Below are positions 1 through 7,336 of a DNA stretch of 15,841 nt, piece after piece (within the stretch, counting starts at the first letter, position 1; each line of letters opens with the position of its first letter). The notes beneath the pieces were generated by a model. That model made no database searches. It was not told the origin of the DNA and saw only the letters and a program-made list of their open reading frames with translations. The DNA lies in assembly GCA_005878415.1 (NCBI GenBank), contig VBMM01000031.1:1-15841 (forward strand), given 5' to 3'. The translations under genes and the position numbers were made by a program. This DNA comes from Methanobacteriota archaeon. GTDB lineage: Archaea > Thermoplasmatota > Thermoplasmata > RBG-16-68-12.

Positions 1-158
1 TCGCGATCGAGCTCGCGAAGCTCTATCCGAACGAGTTCACGGACGACTTCGACCACAACAAGGCGAAGGTCTCCGAACTGACCGACGTGCGAAGCGTCCT
101 GATGCGCAACCGGATCGCCGGGTACATCACCCGCTACCGGCAACGGATCGCCGCCTAA
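1..158 (+). CDS. rps17e: Small-subunit ribosomal protein eS17 (S17e), 3' end only
   Basis: This is the C-terminal part of ribosomal protein S17e, a component of the archaeal and eukaryotic 30S/40S subunit that is absent from bacteria. Reading starts at base 3; 51 codons precede the TAA at 156-158. The stretch AIELAKLYPNEFTDDFDHNK followed by RNRIAGYITRY matches the conserved core of archaeal S17e: an amphipathic helix, then FTDDFxxNK, then the RNxIAGYITRY helix. Family members are about 60-65 aa, so only about ten N-terminal residues are missing. The ABC ATPase gene begins 36 nt after the stop with no clear promoter in the gap, so read-through into the exporter operon is possible. Recognition is by motif recall, with no alignment run. 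Confidence 0.9.
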   Translation, partial: AIELAKLYPNEFTDDFDHNKAKVSELTDVRSVLMRNRIAGYITRYRQRIAA

Positions 159-194
159 GCCCGCCGCCCCTCGCGCTCCGGCTCGGGCGATCGG

Positions 195-1223
195 ATGCAG
201 TCCCCCATGACGTACGCCGTCGAGACGCGCGACCTGACCCGGATCTTCGCCGGGAAGAAGAAGCGACGGTTCCGCCGCAAGGCGGGATCGAACGGGAGCG
301 AAGACTCGCTCGGCCCCGTCACCGCGCTCGATGGCGTGTCGTTGGGCATCAAGGAAGGGGAGCTGTTCGGCATGCTCGGGCCGAACGGCGCCGGCAAGAC
401 GACGCTCATCAAAATCCTCGCGACCCTGCTGCTCCCGACGGCGGGACAGGCGTTCGTCGCGGGTCACGACGTGGCGAAGGATCCGTTCCCGATCCGTCAG
501 AGGATCAACATGGTCTCCGGCGGCGAGACGTCCGGGTACGGTCTGCTGACCGCGCGCGAGAACATCTGGATGTTCTCCCAGTTCTATGGCGTCCCGAGCA
601 AGGTCTCCAAAGAGCGGATCGACGACCTCATGCACATCTTCGGCCTGTGGGACAAGCGGGACGCGAAGGTGCGCATGCTGTCGACGGGCCAGAGGCAGAA
701 GATGAACATGATCCGCGGCTTCGTGACGGATCCCGACATCCTTTTCCTTGACGAGCCGACGCTCGGCCTCGACGTGAACGCAGCGCGCGTGATCCGGGAG
801 TACGTCATGAACTGGGTCCGAAAGAGGGCCGGCAAGACGGTCCTGCTGACGTCCCACTACATGGCGGAGGCGGACCAGATGTGCGACCGGATCGCGATCA
901 TCGACAAGGGCCGCATCCTCGCCTGCGACACCCCCGCGAACCTGAAGCGGATGATCCGCACGGAGACGACGTTCCAGCTCGAGGTCGACACGATCCGGGA
1001 CACGACGTCGTTCGTCGGCCTCCGCGGCGTCAAGAACTTTTCCCACAAAGATGACATCTCGAAGAACCGTTCTCACCTCACGTTCATCCTCGAGGACGAA
1101 GGTCCGGTCGCGGAGATATTGAGCTCGATCACGTCGCAGGGTGCGAAGGTCCACTCGCTGCAGAAGTCCGAACCGACCCTGGAGGACGTCTTCATCAGCA
1201 TGGTCGGGAGGGGCCTCGATTGA
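195..1223 (+). CDS. ABC-2 type exporter, ATP-binding subunit
   Basis: This is the 342-aa cytoplasmic ATPase of an ABC-2 (CcmA-like) export system; it hydrolyses ATP to drive the two permeases encoded next. Visible motifs are Walker A GPNGAGKTT (62-70), signature LSTGQ (162-166, a conservative change from LSGGQ), Walker B ILFLDE (182-187, catalytic E187), D-loop GLD and switch H221 in LLTSH. The Q-loop is unusual: the expected Gln falls in INMVSGGE (104-111), where no Gln is present. A basic insertion of about 20 residues (KKKRRFRRK, 21-29) lies between the first strands, before Walker A. The C-terminal 100 residues form the usual regulatory extension. ATG at 195 is used; a second in-frame ATG at 207 (MTYAVE) is equally plausible because neither has a clear ribosome binding site. 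The substrate cannot be told. Confidence 0.92.
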   Translation: MQSPMTYAVETRDLTRIFAGKKKRRFRRKAGSNGSEDSLGPVTALDGVSLGIKEGELFGMLGPNGAGKTTLIKILATLLLPTAGQAFVAGHDVAKDPFPIRQRINMVSGGETSGYGLLTARENIWMFSQFYGVPSKVSKERIDDLMHIFGLWDKRDAKVRMLSTGQRQKMNMIRGFVTDPDILFLDEPTLGLDVNAARVIREYVMNWVRKRAGKTVLLTSHYMAEADQMCDRIAIIDKGRILACDTPANLKRMIRTETTFQLEVDTIRDTTSFVGLRGVKNFSHKDDISKNRSHLTFILEDEGPVAEILSSITSQGAKVHSLQKSEPTLEDVFISMVGRGLD

Positions 1224-2212
1224 GCGCCGCGAGCGTCCGGAGGACGGACTTGCGTTACCGGGTCGGGCTCAACCTGCGAGCCGTCGTGGGCCGATCCTAT
1301 CCCCGGATTGTCGGCGCGAACCGCGAACCATCGTGGATCTTCTTCGAGGCGCTCCTCCCCCTCCTCGGCATCGCGGCGTACGTGTTCATTTACCAGTTCT
1401 TCGGGGGCCAAGCGCTCGCGGTGATCAATCAGGCGACGCTGACCGCGCCCTTCGGGATGTGCGGGAGCAACCCGTGCGCCGATGCCGCGCAGCAAGCCCT
1501 ATACCGCGCGGCCGTCTACTCGAACACGAACGCGCTCGTCGCGTCGGTCGTGCTCGGCGGCACGATGGTCGCGTTCTGGCTGAACGTCCTCTGGTCGATG
1601 GCGAGCCAGTTGTACTGGGAGAAGGAGATCGGGAATCTGCAGCTCTACATGATGGCGCCGATGAACCGCATGGCCCTCCTCGGCGGCATGGCCGTCGGCG
1701 GGATGGTCATGACGTCGATGCGGGCCGTCTCGACCCTGATCGCCGGGGTCTTCGTCTTCGGCGTCGTCTTCCAGGTCGCGAATCCGCTGATGCTCCTCGC
1801 GGTCTTCTTCGCGACTCTGATTGCCCTGTACGGGCTCGGGATGATGTTCGCCTCCCTCTACCTGTTGTGGGGGCGGGAGGCATGGAACCTGTCCGCCCTG
1901 ATGGAGGAGCCGATCTTCTTCTCGAGCGGCTTCTACTTCCCGCTCGGAGGGCTCTTCCGGATTCCCGGTTGGGGTCCCGCCGTCGCGATCGCGGGATCGT
2001 TCATCCCCGCCTCGATCGGACTCGATGCACTGCGGCAGCTCACCCTCGGGTCCACCGCGTTCGGCGGCACGCTCTGGATCTTCGATGTCACGACGGAGCT
2101 GGAGATCCTCGTTGGGATGGCGGTCTTGTTCTTGATCCTCGCAAGGTACGCCCTGGCGTACCTAGAGACGCTCGCGAAGCGCGAGGGGAAGCTGACCTCA
2201 CGGCATCAATGA
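1220..2212 (+). CDS. ABC-2 type exporter permease, first subunit
   Basis: This is a 330-aa integral membrane protein of the ABC-2 permease class. It starts with TTG at 1220, overlapping the ATPase stop (TTGA), which implies translational coupling. After a polar, Arg-rich N-terminus there is a first hydrophobic helix (FFEALLPLLGIAAYVFIYQF), a long outside loop with two cysteines (CGSNPC) that could form a disulfide, and then about five more hydrophobic segments. An amphipathic stretch, WEKEIGNLQLYMMAPM, corresponds to the coupling region common in this class (ExxxGTxxxLxxxP). With the next gene it probably forms a heterodimeric channel. The substrate is unknown. The start is inferred mainly from the overlap; no other start codon fits better. 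Confidence 0.85.
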   Translation: MSAASVRRTDLRYRVGLNLRAVVGRSYPRIVGANREPSWIFFEALLPLLGIAAYVFIYQFFGGQALAVINQATLTAPFGMCGSNPCADAAQQALYRAAVYSNTNALVASVVLGGTMVAFWLNVLWSMASQLYWEKEIGNLQLYMMAPMNRMALLGGMAVGGMVMTSMRAVSTLIAGVFVFGVVFQVANPLMLLAVFFATLIALYGLGMMFASLYLLWGREAWNLSALMEEPIFFSSGFYFPLGGLFRIPGWGPAVAIAGSFIPASIGLDALRQLTLGSTAFGGTLWIFDVTTELEILVGMAVLFLILARYALAYLETLAKREGKLTSRHQ

Positions 2213-3063
2213 ACACGTACTGGCGGACCTTCAAAGTGGCCGCGTGGCTCGGATGGGAGATGGACTCGAACTGGACGGAGCCGTGGCTCTTCGTCCTCTA
2301 CTCCGTCATCAAGCCGGTCGCCGGCGCCTTCATCCTCGTCCTCATGTACGTCGTGTTCGTCGCGATCGGCCGGCCTCAAGGCGACCCCGACGCGTTCTCG
2401 TACATGTACATCGGGAACTCGTTCTTCATCTTCGTCGCCTCCGTGCTATTCGGTACGTTCCAGGTCATCCAGTCGGACCGCGAATGGTATCAGACGATTC
2501 GGTACGTGTACATCTCGCCGATCTCGTATTACGTGTACATCCTGGGCCGCGCAGCGTCCAAGATCGCGGTCTCGGTGTTCGCGGTCGCGATCACCCTCGT
2601 GTTCGGCGTCTTCTTCCTCGGCGTCCGCATGCATTTGGCCCTCTCGGACGTGCCTCTGTTCCTCGTGACCACGATCCTGGGCCTCGCCGTCCTCTTGGCG
2701 ATCGGCATCTGTCTGGGTGGGATTTCGTTCCTCACCGCGAAGCATACTCATGGCCTCGCGGAGGGCATCCCGGGGCTGTTCTACGTCTTCTGCGGCGTCC
2801 TCTTTCCCCTCTCCGTCCTCCCGGATTGGGGCCAGGCGATCGGCCGCGCGATTCCCCTGACGTATTGGTTCGACATCACCCGTCGCCTCCTCGCGCCGAC
2901 GATCAGTGTGAACACGACCCTGGGAGGATACGACGAGCCGACGATCCTGCTCTTCCTCGTCATATCCTCGATCGCGTTCTTCGGGCTGAGCGTGGTCATT
3001 TACAAACTCGGCGAGTACTTCGCCCGCAAGGCGGGCAAGATCGACATGACGACGTCCTACTGA
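2209..3063 (+). CDS. ABC-2 type exporter permease, second subunit
   Basis: This is a 284-aa membrane protein, the second permease of the exporter. The ATG at 2209 overlaps the previous stop as ATGA, so the three genes form a tightly coupled operon. The same frame stays open upstream to 1141, but that part is antisense-like Arg-rich sequence overlapping permease 1 and is not the protein. Six hydrophobic segments are visible (for example LFVLYSVIKPVAGAFILVLM and the VFAVAITLVFGVFFLGV region), with SDREWYQTIRYVYISPISYY as the likely coupling helix and GLFYVFCGVLFPLSVLPDW matching the conserved final-third motif of ABC-2 permeases (FPxxxLPxW). The C-terminus is basic and cytoplasmic. Its last 7 nt overlap the 3' end of the convergent RNase P gene. 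Confidence 0.88.
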   Translation: MNTYWRTFKVAAWLGWEMDSNWTEPWLFVLYSVIKPVAGAFILVLMYVVFVAIGRPQGDPDAFSYMYIGNSFFIFVASVLFGTFQVIQSDREWYQTIRYVYISPISYYVYILGRAASKIAVSVFAVAITLVFGVFFLGVRMHLALSDVPLFLVTTILGLAVLLAIGICLGGISFLTAKHTHGLAEGIPGLFYVFCGVLFPLSVLPDWGQAIGRAIPLTYWFDITRRLLAPTISVNTTLGGYDEPTILLFLVISSIAFFGLSVVIYKLGEYFARKAGKIDMTTSY

Positions 3064-3407
3064 CGCCGGGCGCGGGCGGCACGCCGCGCCGTCTGCTCCC
3101 GTCGGTACGGATATCGTTGGACGGCTCCGCACGCGGTGCACGTGACGACGACGCGCCCTCGGCCGACGCGGACCCGCGCGCTGACGGACGGCAGGAGGAA
3201 GGCGAGGCATTTCTTGCAGAACGACCGCTTGAAGGCCGCGGGTACGCGCGCGTTGTACCGCATGCCGATGCGCCGCGCGAGCTCGACGTAGCGCCGCGCG
3301 CGGTCGGTGTGGCGCTGGAGCGCCTCCTCTTCCGCCAGGCGGAACAGGGACGTCATCCGCTCGAGCGCGATCCGCCGCTCCATGCCCCGATGGCGGCGCT
3401 TGACCAT
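3057..3407 (-). CDS. rnp4: Ribonuclease P protein component 4 (Rpr2/Rpp21 family)
   Basis: This 116-aa protein is the archaeal Rpp21/Rpr2 homologue. In archaea it pairs with Rnp3 (Rpp29) on the RNase P RNA and helps mature tRNA 5' ends. The N-terminal half is helical (ERRIALERMTSLFRLAEEEA, then RARRYVELARRIGMRYNARV). It is followed by a zinc ribbon with CxxC pairs at 64/67 (CKKC) and 90/93 (CTAC) and the family ending RYPYRRE. I chose ATG at 3407 because MVKRRHRGMERRIALER aligns well with the start of the Pyrococcus protein as I remember it. In-frame ATGs at 3434 and 3455 would add 9 or 16 residues; a TATA-like TAGTTAAAG on this strand near 3458-3466 leaves 3434 possible as a leaderless start. 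The gene overlaps the convergent permease gene by 7 nt. Confidence 0.92.
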   Translation of the reverse strand: MVKRRHRGMERRIALERMTSLFRLAEEEALQRHTDRARRYVELARRIGMRYNARVPAAFKRSFCKKCLAFLLPSVSARVRVGRGRVVVTCTACGAVQRYPYRREQTARRAARARRQ

Positions 3408-3453
3408 CGGACCGCGGAGCCCTTCGTGGCGCATTAAGTCCTCGCACCCGACC

Positions 3454-3494
3454 AACCTTTAACTACGGAGTCCGAATAACTGCGGGGAGCCTCG
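3454..3494. promoter_or_regulatory. Divergent promoter region for rnp4 and the M24 peptidase gene
   Basis: The AT-rich element CCTTTAACTA at 3456-3465 lies about 28-37 nt before the GTG of the peptidase gene, where an archaeal TATA box would sit for a short-leader transcript. On the other strand the same bases read TAGTTAAAGG, about 28 nt before the in-frame ATG at 3434 of rnp4. A Shine-Dalgarno-like GGGGAG (3484-3489) precedes the peptidase GTG by four bases. The assignment is by position and composition only. Confidence 0.5.
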
Positions 3495-4585
3495 TGCGCG
3501 AGCGCGTGAAGCAGATTTTCCGCCATCTCGATGACGGTGTCGACCTCATCGTCCTCCTCAACGCGACCGACCCGCACATCGACATGTCGTTCTTCTACGC
3601 GACCGGCCTCACGGACGGTCTCTTCGAGGGATGTGGCGCCTGGCTCACGCCGGACGGCGCCTGCGAGATCACGACGTCCGCGCTGGAGGAGGAGGCCGCA
3701 AAGAAGAGCGAATTGCCGATCGAGGTCTTCCGCTCTCGGGACGACTCCACGAAGCTCCTGCGGGAACGGCTCAAGGGCCACCGGAAGATCGGGATCAACG
3801 CCGCCGAGCTCACCCATGCGACCTTCGAGCGGCTCCGGACGATCGCTCCGAAGTCCGCCAAGTTCGTCGACATATCCGACGCGGTCATGGAGGCGCGGCT
3901 CGTGAAGGATGCGCGAGAGGTCGAGATGATCCAGCGCGCCTGCAGCATCGCCTCCCGCTCGTTCGAAGAGATCCTGCCGTTCATCCCGGGAGGCGTGACG
4001 GAGGCGGAGGTCGCCGCGGAGCTCGTCTACCGGATGCAGAGGAACGGCGCGTCGGGTCCGTCGTTCCGCACGATCGTCGGCTCGGGACCGAACGGCGCGG
4101 AGCCGCACTACACCGCCGGCCCGCGGAAGATCCAAGGAGGCGACATGATCGTGATCGACTTCGGCGCGATGTACCGCATGTACTGTTCCGACATCACGCG
4201 CACCGTCGTCGTCGGCAAGGCGTCCGATGAGCAGAAGCTCATGCACGACACGGTCGCCCGGGCGCAGGCGGCCGCGTTCACCCGCATGAAGCCGGGCGCG
4301 CGGGGGAAGTCCGTCGACGCGGCGGCCCGCACCTTGATCGACGGGACGAAGTACAAGGGGCGGTTCATCCACGGCCTCGGTCACTCGATCGGACTGGCGG
4401 TCCACGACGGCGCCGGGCTCCACCCAGCGAGCGAGGTCATCCTAAAGCCGAACATGGTCTTCACGGACGAGCCGGGCGTCTACGTGCCGGGATTTGGCGG
4501 CGTCCGAATCGAGGACGATGTCCTCGTGACTCGGCAAGGCCCGAAGTACCTGAGCACCACGGCCCGCGAGCTGCTGGAGCTTTGA
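3494..4585 (+). CDS. M24 family metallopeptidase (Xaa-Pro aminopeptidase / prolidase type)
   Basis: This 363-aa cytoplasmic aminopeptidase has a creatinase-like N-terminal domain (about 1-140) and a C-terminal pita-bread catalytic domain. All five metal ligands of family M24 are visible: D222 (VIDFG), D233 (SDITRT), H297 (HGLGHSIG), E326 (TDEPGVY) and E340 (RIEDD). Proteins of this length and arrangement usually remove N-terminal residues before proline or split Xaa-Pro dipeptides, recycling peptides with divalent metals. Methionine aminopeptidase is less likely because it lacks the N-terminal domain. The GTG at 3494 is supported by GGGGAG just upstream. It is monocistronic, divergent from rnp4 and convergent with the acetyltransferase gene, with 7 nt between stops. 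Dipeptidase and aminopeptidase cannot be told apart by eye. Confidence 0.92.
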   Translation: MRERVKQIFRHLDDGVDLIVLLNATDPHIDMSFFYATGLTDGLFEGCGAWLTPDGACEITTSALEEEAAKKSELPIEVFRSRDDSTKLLRERLKGHRKIGINAAELTHATFERLRTIAPKSAKFVDISDAVMEARLVKDAREVEMIQRACSIASRSFEEILPFIPGGVTEAEVAAELVYRMQRNGASGPSFRTIVGSGPNGAEPHYTAGPRKIQGGDMIVIDFGAMYRMYCSDITRTVVVGKASDEQKLMHDTVARAQAAAFTRMKPGARGKSVDAAARTLIDGTKYKGRFIHGLGHSIGLAVHDGAGLHPASEVILKPNMVFTDEPGVYVPGFGGVRIEDDVLVTRQGPKYLSTTARELLEL

Positions 4586-4592
4586 AGGGCGC

Positions 4593-5138
4593 TCACGCCG
4601 CGTCATCGGGCATCTCGCGCGCGAGGAGGCTCATACGCACGACGTGCACGAAGCGGCCGTCTTTGTAGACGTCCTCGCGGTGCACCCCTTCCTTCTGGAA
4701 CCCGAGCTTTTCGTAGGTGTGGATCGCGCGGGCATTGTACTCCAGGACCTCGAGAGAAATCTTGTTGATCCCGAGCGCGCCGAACCCGTAGCGGAGGGCG
4801 ACCCGCATCGCCTCCGTGCCGAGCCCTTTCGACCAGAACTCCGGCTCGCCGATGACGATCCCGATCTCCGCCTTGCGGTGCGTCCGGTCGATCCGGTGGA
4901 TCCCGAGGTTCCCGATGTGCCGACCCCCGACCTCGATCGCGAAGATTTGATCGTCCCCCCGCCGCTGATAATCGTGGAACCATCGCTCCTCCTCCGCGAG
5001 GGTGACGGGAGTGCCCCGACCGAGGAAGTGGATGACCTCCGGATCCGAGAACCACTTCACGCACCGGCGGAGGTCCCCGGCCTCCAGGGGCCGCAACAGC
5101 ACGCGGTCCCCGCGCAGTACGCGTCGGGCTTCGAGCAC
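4593..5138 (-). CDS. GNAT family N-acetyltransferase (RimJ/RimL-like)
   Basis: This 181-aa acetyl-CoA-dependent acetyltransferase belongs to the RimJ/RimL/SpeG-like branch. The opening GDRVLLRPLEAGDLRRCVKW and FSDPEVIHFL are typical of that branch. Motif A is EIGIVIGEPEFWSKGLGTEA (about 91-110), with the pyrophosphate-binding SKGLGT loop; motif B follows as LGINKISLEVLEYNARAIHTYEKLGF, and the C-terminal VYKDGRFVHVVRMSLL is the usual final strand. Known relatives acetylate protein N-termini, polyamines or antibiotics; the substrate cannot be assigned. The GTG start at 5138 has GGAG about four bases upstream and a promoter-like AAAGTTCTTT ending 25 nt upstream. The PKD-protein stop lies 39 nt away, so co-transcription with it is also possible. 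Confidence 0.88.
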   Translation of the reverse strand: MLEARRVLRGDRVLLRPLEAGDLRRCVKWFSDPEVIHFLGRGTPVTLAEEERWFHDYQRRGDDQIFAIEVGGRHIGNLGIHRIDRTHRKAEIGIVIGEPEFWSKGLGTEAMRVALRYGFGALGINKISLEVLEYNARAIHTYEKLGFQKEGVHREDVYKDGRFVHVVRMSLLAREMPDDAA

Positions 5139-5162
5139 GGACTCCGCACCCCTCGGGCCGGT

Positions 5163-5172
5163 AAAGAACTTT
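5163..5172 (-). promoter_or_regulatory. Putative promoter element AAAGTTCTTT of the acetyltransferase gene
   Basis: On the minus strand the sequence AAAGTTCTTT ends 25 nt before the GTG at 5138, in TATA-box position for a short-leader archaeal transcript. The identical 10-mer, in the same orientation and at nearly the same distance (26 nt), precedes the acylphosphatase GTG at 10066. The element is T/A-rich within GC-rich surroundings. Confidence 0.45.
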
Positions 5173-5177
5173 TTCCG

Positions 5178-7154
5178 TCAGCCGCTGTCGACGGATACGA
5201 TCGCGGTGGCGAGGCCGCCGTCGTCGTCCTGGAGGGTCAGCGTGACGACGAACGGGCCCTCGGTCGTGTATCCGTGCACGAGGACCGCGGCCATGTCGAA
5301 CGGTGCCCTCCCTCCTTGGCTCTGGGCCGGGTCGGCTCCGACGCCGTCGTTGTAGAACGTCTGGATCGCCGACGTCCCGTCCCCGAATTCCCACGTGGCA
5401 AGGAGATCGTCGCTGCCCGCGTCGTGCAGGCCCGCTCGGAATGTGATTCCGGTCCGCAGGAACGATGCGGCGAGATCGTCCGCGCTCCACGTCCAGGTGG
5501 CCGGGTGCTGCGTGTTGAAGTTGTGCGACATGCGTCGTTCCTGGCCGTCCGGCAGGATCAGGACGACCCACGCGGGATTGTCGCCGGAAGGACGCCCGTT
5601 CACCGGATCATCCTGGGGCGTGTAAAGGAGCGTGGCAGAAGGGTGCTCCGTCAGGGAGAACGTCACCGTTTTCGTGGTGTTCGCCTGGGTCCGCGGCCCG
5701 CCCGGATGTCGCACCAGGTCCATGGAGGTCACGACGCCCGAATCGGAGGAGAGCGTGAAGTTGAGATCATGCCACTTCTCCCCCGCCATCTCGATCCGGA
5801 AGCTGGCTTGGGCGACGGCGTCGATCCGTCGGATCTCCGGGTCGACGTTCGCGATCGTCACCATGGCCGAGGCGGACGCCACGTGGCTGCCGTCGGTTAC
5901 CTCGACGACCGCGGTACCCGAGAAATCATCCGTGTAGCCCGCGTCGACGGCCGGGCTGGACGACCAGTCCGTGTCGAACGTGCCGTCTCCGGTGAAGTCC
6001 CATCGGAACTGGAGCGGATCGCCCTCCGGATCGCTCGAGCCGCTCGCGTCCAGGTGGACCATCCCGCCCTCGCGTCCGGAATATGGACCGCCCGCGTTCG
6101 CGATCGGCGCACCGGTCGACGGGACCTCGACCGCGGGCGGCGCCGATGCGGCGTCCGCGGACCCGTCGGAATCGATGTCCGAGCGCGCGCGCGGCAGGTC
6201 GATGACGCCCGCGTCGAGCGCAGGCGAGACGAGCGTATACGATCGCGTCACGGTCTCATAAGGCGTCGGGTCCGTCGGATCGTTCGAATCGCTCTCGAGG
6301 GCGGCGGGCAAGTCGACGAACCACCGCAGCGTGTGCGAGTGGTCGCCGTTCTCGACGATCTCGTCCGGCGGGGTGGAGTAACTCCCCCCCTTCACGCTCC
6401 ATCCCGCAGGCACGTCGTCCTCGATTGCTCCGTGTGTAACGTTCACGTCATTCGTGATGCCATCCTCGAAAGTGAACACGGCGATGTTCGTCGCGTCAAT
6501 CGTCACGTCGATCGTCTGCCCCGCACTCCCGTCGAGTTGGGTCCAGAGAGGTTCCTTGCCCACGACGACGGTCGCTTGGGTCCGCAAGTGCGTCCACACG
6601 TCCGTCTGCGTGTTGTCCCCCGGGCCGTCGTAGTGCTCGTGCCCGACGACCGGCCGCAGCGCGAAGGGCAGCGTCTCGCCCCCGATTCGGAACGCCACGT
6701 CGGCCTGCACGAACTGGAACTCCTCCGAACACCACCACGCGGGTTCCGAGAGGTAGCCTTGGATGACCTCCTCACCGTACGAGTACAGGACGGACCCGCC
6801 CGCCGGGATCGTCCGGACGGTGAGGACCGCGTCCTGGGTCGTGTGGAGCGGATCCGGCGGAGACCCGAGCGGATGCGGGCTCATGAGGAGGGCCTCCTCC
6901 GACACCTCCACAGGTACCTCCGCGGAGCTGTTGACTTCGATCCCCACCGGAAGGGTCACCATCTCGCCGTTGCGGTCGTACGTCTCGTTCACGACCGTCA
7001 CCGTGACGAGGCCGCGCCCGGCCGCCTCCCAAAGGCTCATGGATTCGGGTGAATCGGATCGAATCGGCGAGCGAAACATCGGCGCGACGCCGGCGACGAC
7101 GACGGCCCCCACGAGGAGAAGGACCGCTGCGCTCATGGAGGAAAAGTCTCGCAT
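5178..7154 (-). CDS. Secreted or membrane-anchored PKD-domain protein
   Basis: This is a 658-aa extracytoplasmic protein of unknown ligand. The N-terminus MRDFSSMSAAVLLLVGAVVV is a signal peptide or single anchor helix; the remainder is acidic and beta-rich. A clear PKD domain lies at about residues 345-440 (ANAGGPYSG, DASGSSDPEGDPLQFRWDF, GDGTFDTD). A second, degenerate one is at the C-terminus (about 568-655: HDAGSDDLLATWEFGDGTS, ending in TLQDDDGGLATAIVSV). DIDSDGSAD near 325 resembles a calcium-binding DxDxDG loop. The first 300 residues resemble no family I know. There is no C-terminal membrane segment or sorting motif. ATG at 7154 is chosen because it begins the hydrophobic leader directly; an upstream in-frame ATG at 7226 would put 24 polar residues before it. 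Such proteins often serve in archaeal surface adhesion or as parts of surface enzymes. Confidence 0.85.
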   Translation of the reverse strand: MRDFSSMSAAVLLLVGAVVVAGVAPMFRSPIRSDSPESMSLWEAAGRGLVTVTVVNETYDRNGEMVTLPVGIEVNSSAEVPVEVSEEALLMSPHPLGSPPDPLHTTQDAVLTVRTIPAGGSVLYSYGEEVIQGYLSEPAWWCSEEFQFVQADVAFRIGGETLPFALRPVVGHEHYDGPGDNTQTDVWTHLRTQATVVVGKEPLWTQLDGSAGQTIDVTIDATNIAVFTFEDGITNDVNVTHGAIEDDVPAGWSVKGGSYSTPPDEIVENGDHSHTLRWFVDLPAALESDSNDPTDPTPYETVTRSYTLVSPALDAGVIDLPRARSDIDSDGSADAASAPPAVEVPSTGAPIANAGGPYSGREGGMVHLDASGSSDPEGDPLQFRWDFTGDGTFDTDWSSSPAVDAGYTDDFSGTAVVEVTDGSHVASASAMVTIANVDPEIRRIDAVAQASFRIEMAGEKWHDLNFTLSSDSGVVTSMDLVRHPGGPRTQANTTKTVTFSLTEHPSATLLYTPQDDPVNGRPSGDNPAWVVLILPDGQERRMSHNFNTQHPATWTWSADDLAASFLRTGITFRAGLHDAGSDDLLATWEFGDGTSAIQTFYNDGVGADPAQSQGGRAPFDMAAVLVHGYTTEGPFVVTLTLQDDDGGLATAIVSVDSG

Positions 7155-7220
7155 CCGACCCCCGTATGTCTGACAATCGAAAGATATGCAGAGGGGTTCG
7201 CTTAAGTGTGCCGACTCAAT

Positions 7221-7257
7221 TCTCACTCGTTCCGCTCCGTGACTATCAGTCGTGAGA
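7221..7257. repeat. Inverted repeat in the divergent intergenic region
   Basis: TCTCAC at 7221-7226 pairs with GTGAGA at 7252-7257, and inside it GACT (7241-7244) pairs with AGTC (7248-7251) around a 3-nt loop. The element sits between the divergent PKD-protein gene and the deacetylase-family gene. It could be an operator or an RNA structure near the start of the rightward transcript; the pairing is short and chance is not excluded. The rest of the 182-nt gap shows nothing clear, except an AT-rich CATATCTTT on the minus strand about 30 nt before the PKD-protein ATG. Confidence 0.3.
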
Positions 7258-7336
7258 GCGAGACGATTTCGGATCGCGGAAGCGTGGGTCGGGGCCTCGA
7301 CGATGCCTTGAAGTCGGCCCCGCCGTTCCGTCGGAC

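Noticed and set aside
1141..2208. Upstream extension of the second permease frame back to 1141.
   Set aside because: The extension overlaps the whole first permease and is Arg-rich and non-hydrophobic. The ATGA overlap at 2209 gives a natural start for a complete membrane protein.
4644..7052. An 802-codon open frame on the plus strand opposite the acetyltransferase and PKD-protein genes.
   Set aside because: Its translation is rich in Arg, Val, Asp and Pro without any domain, as expected of the frame opposite GC-rich coding sequence. The minus-strand genes have clear motifs, a signal peptide and start signals.
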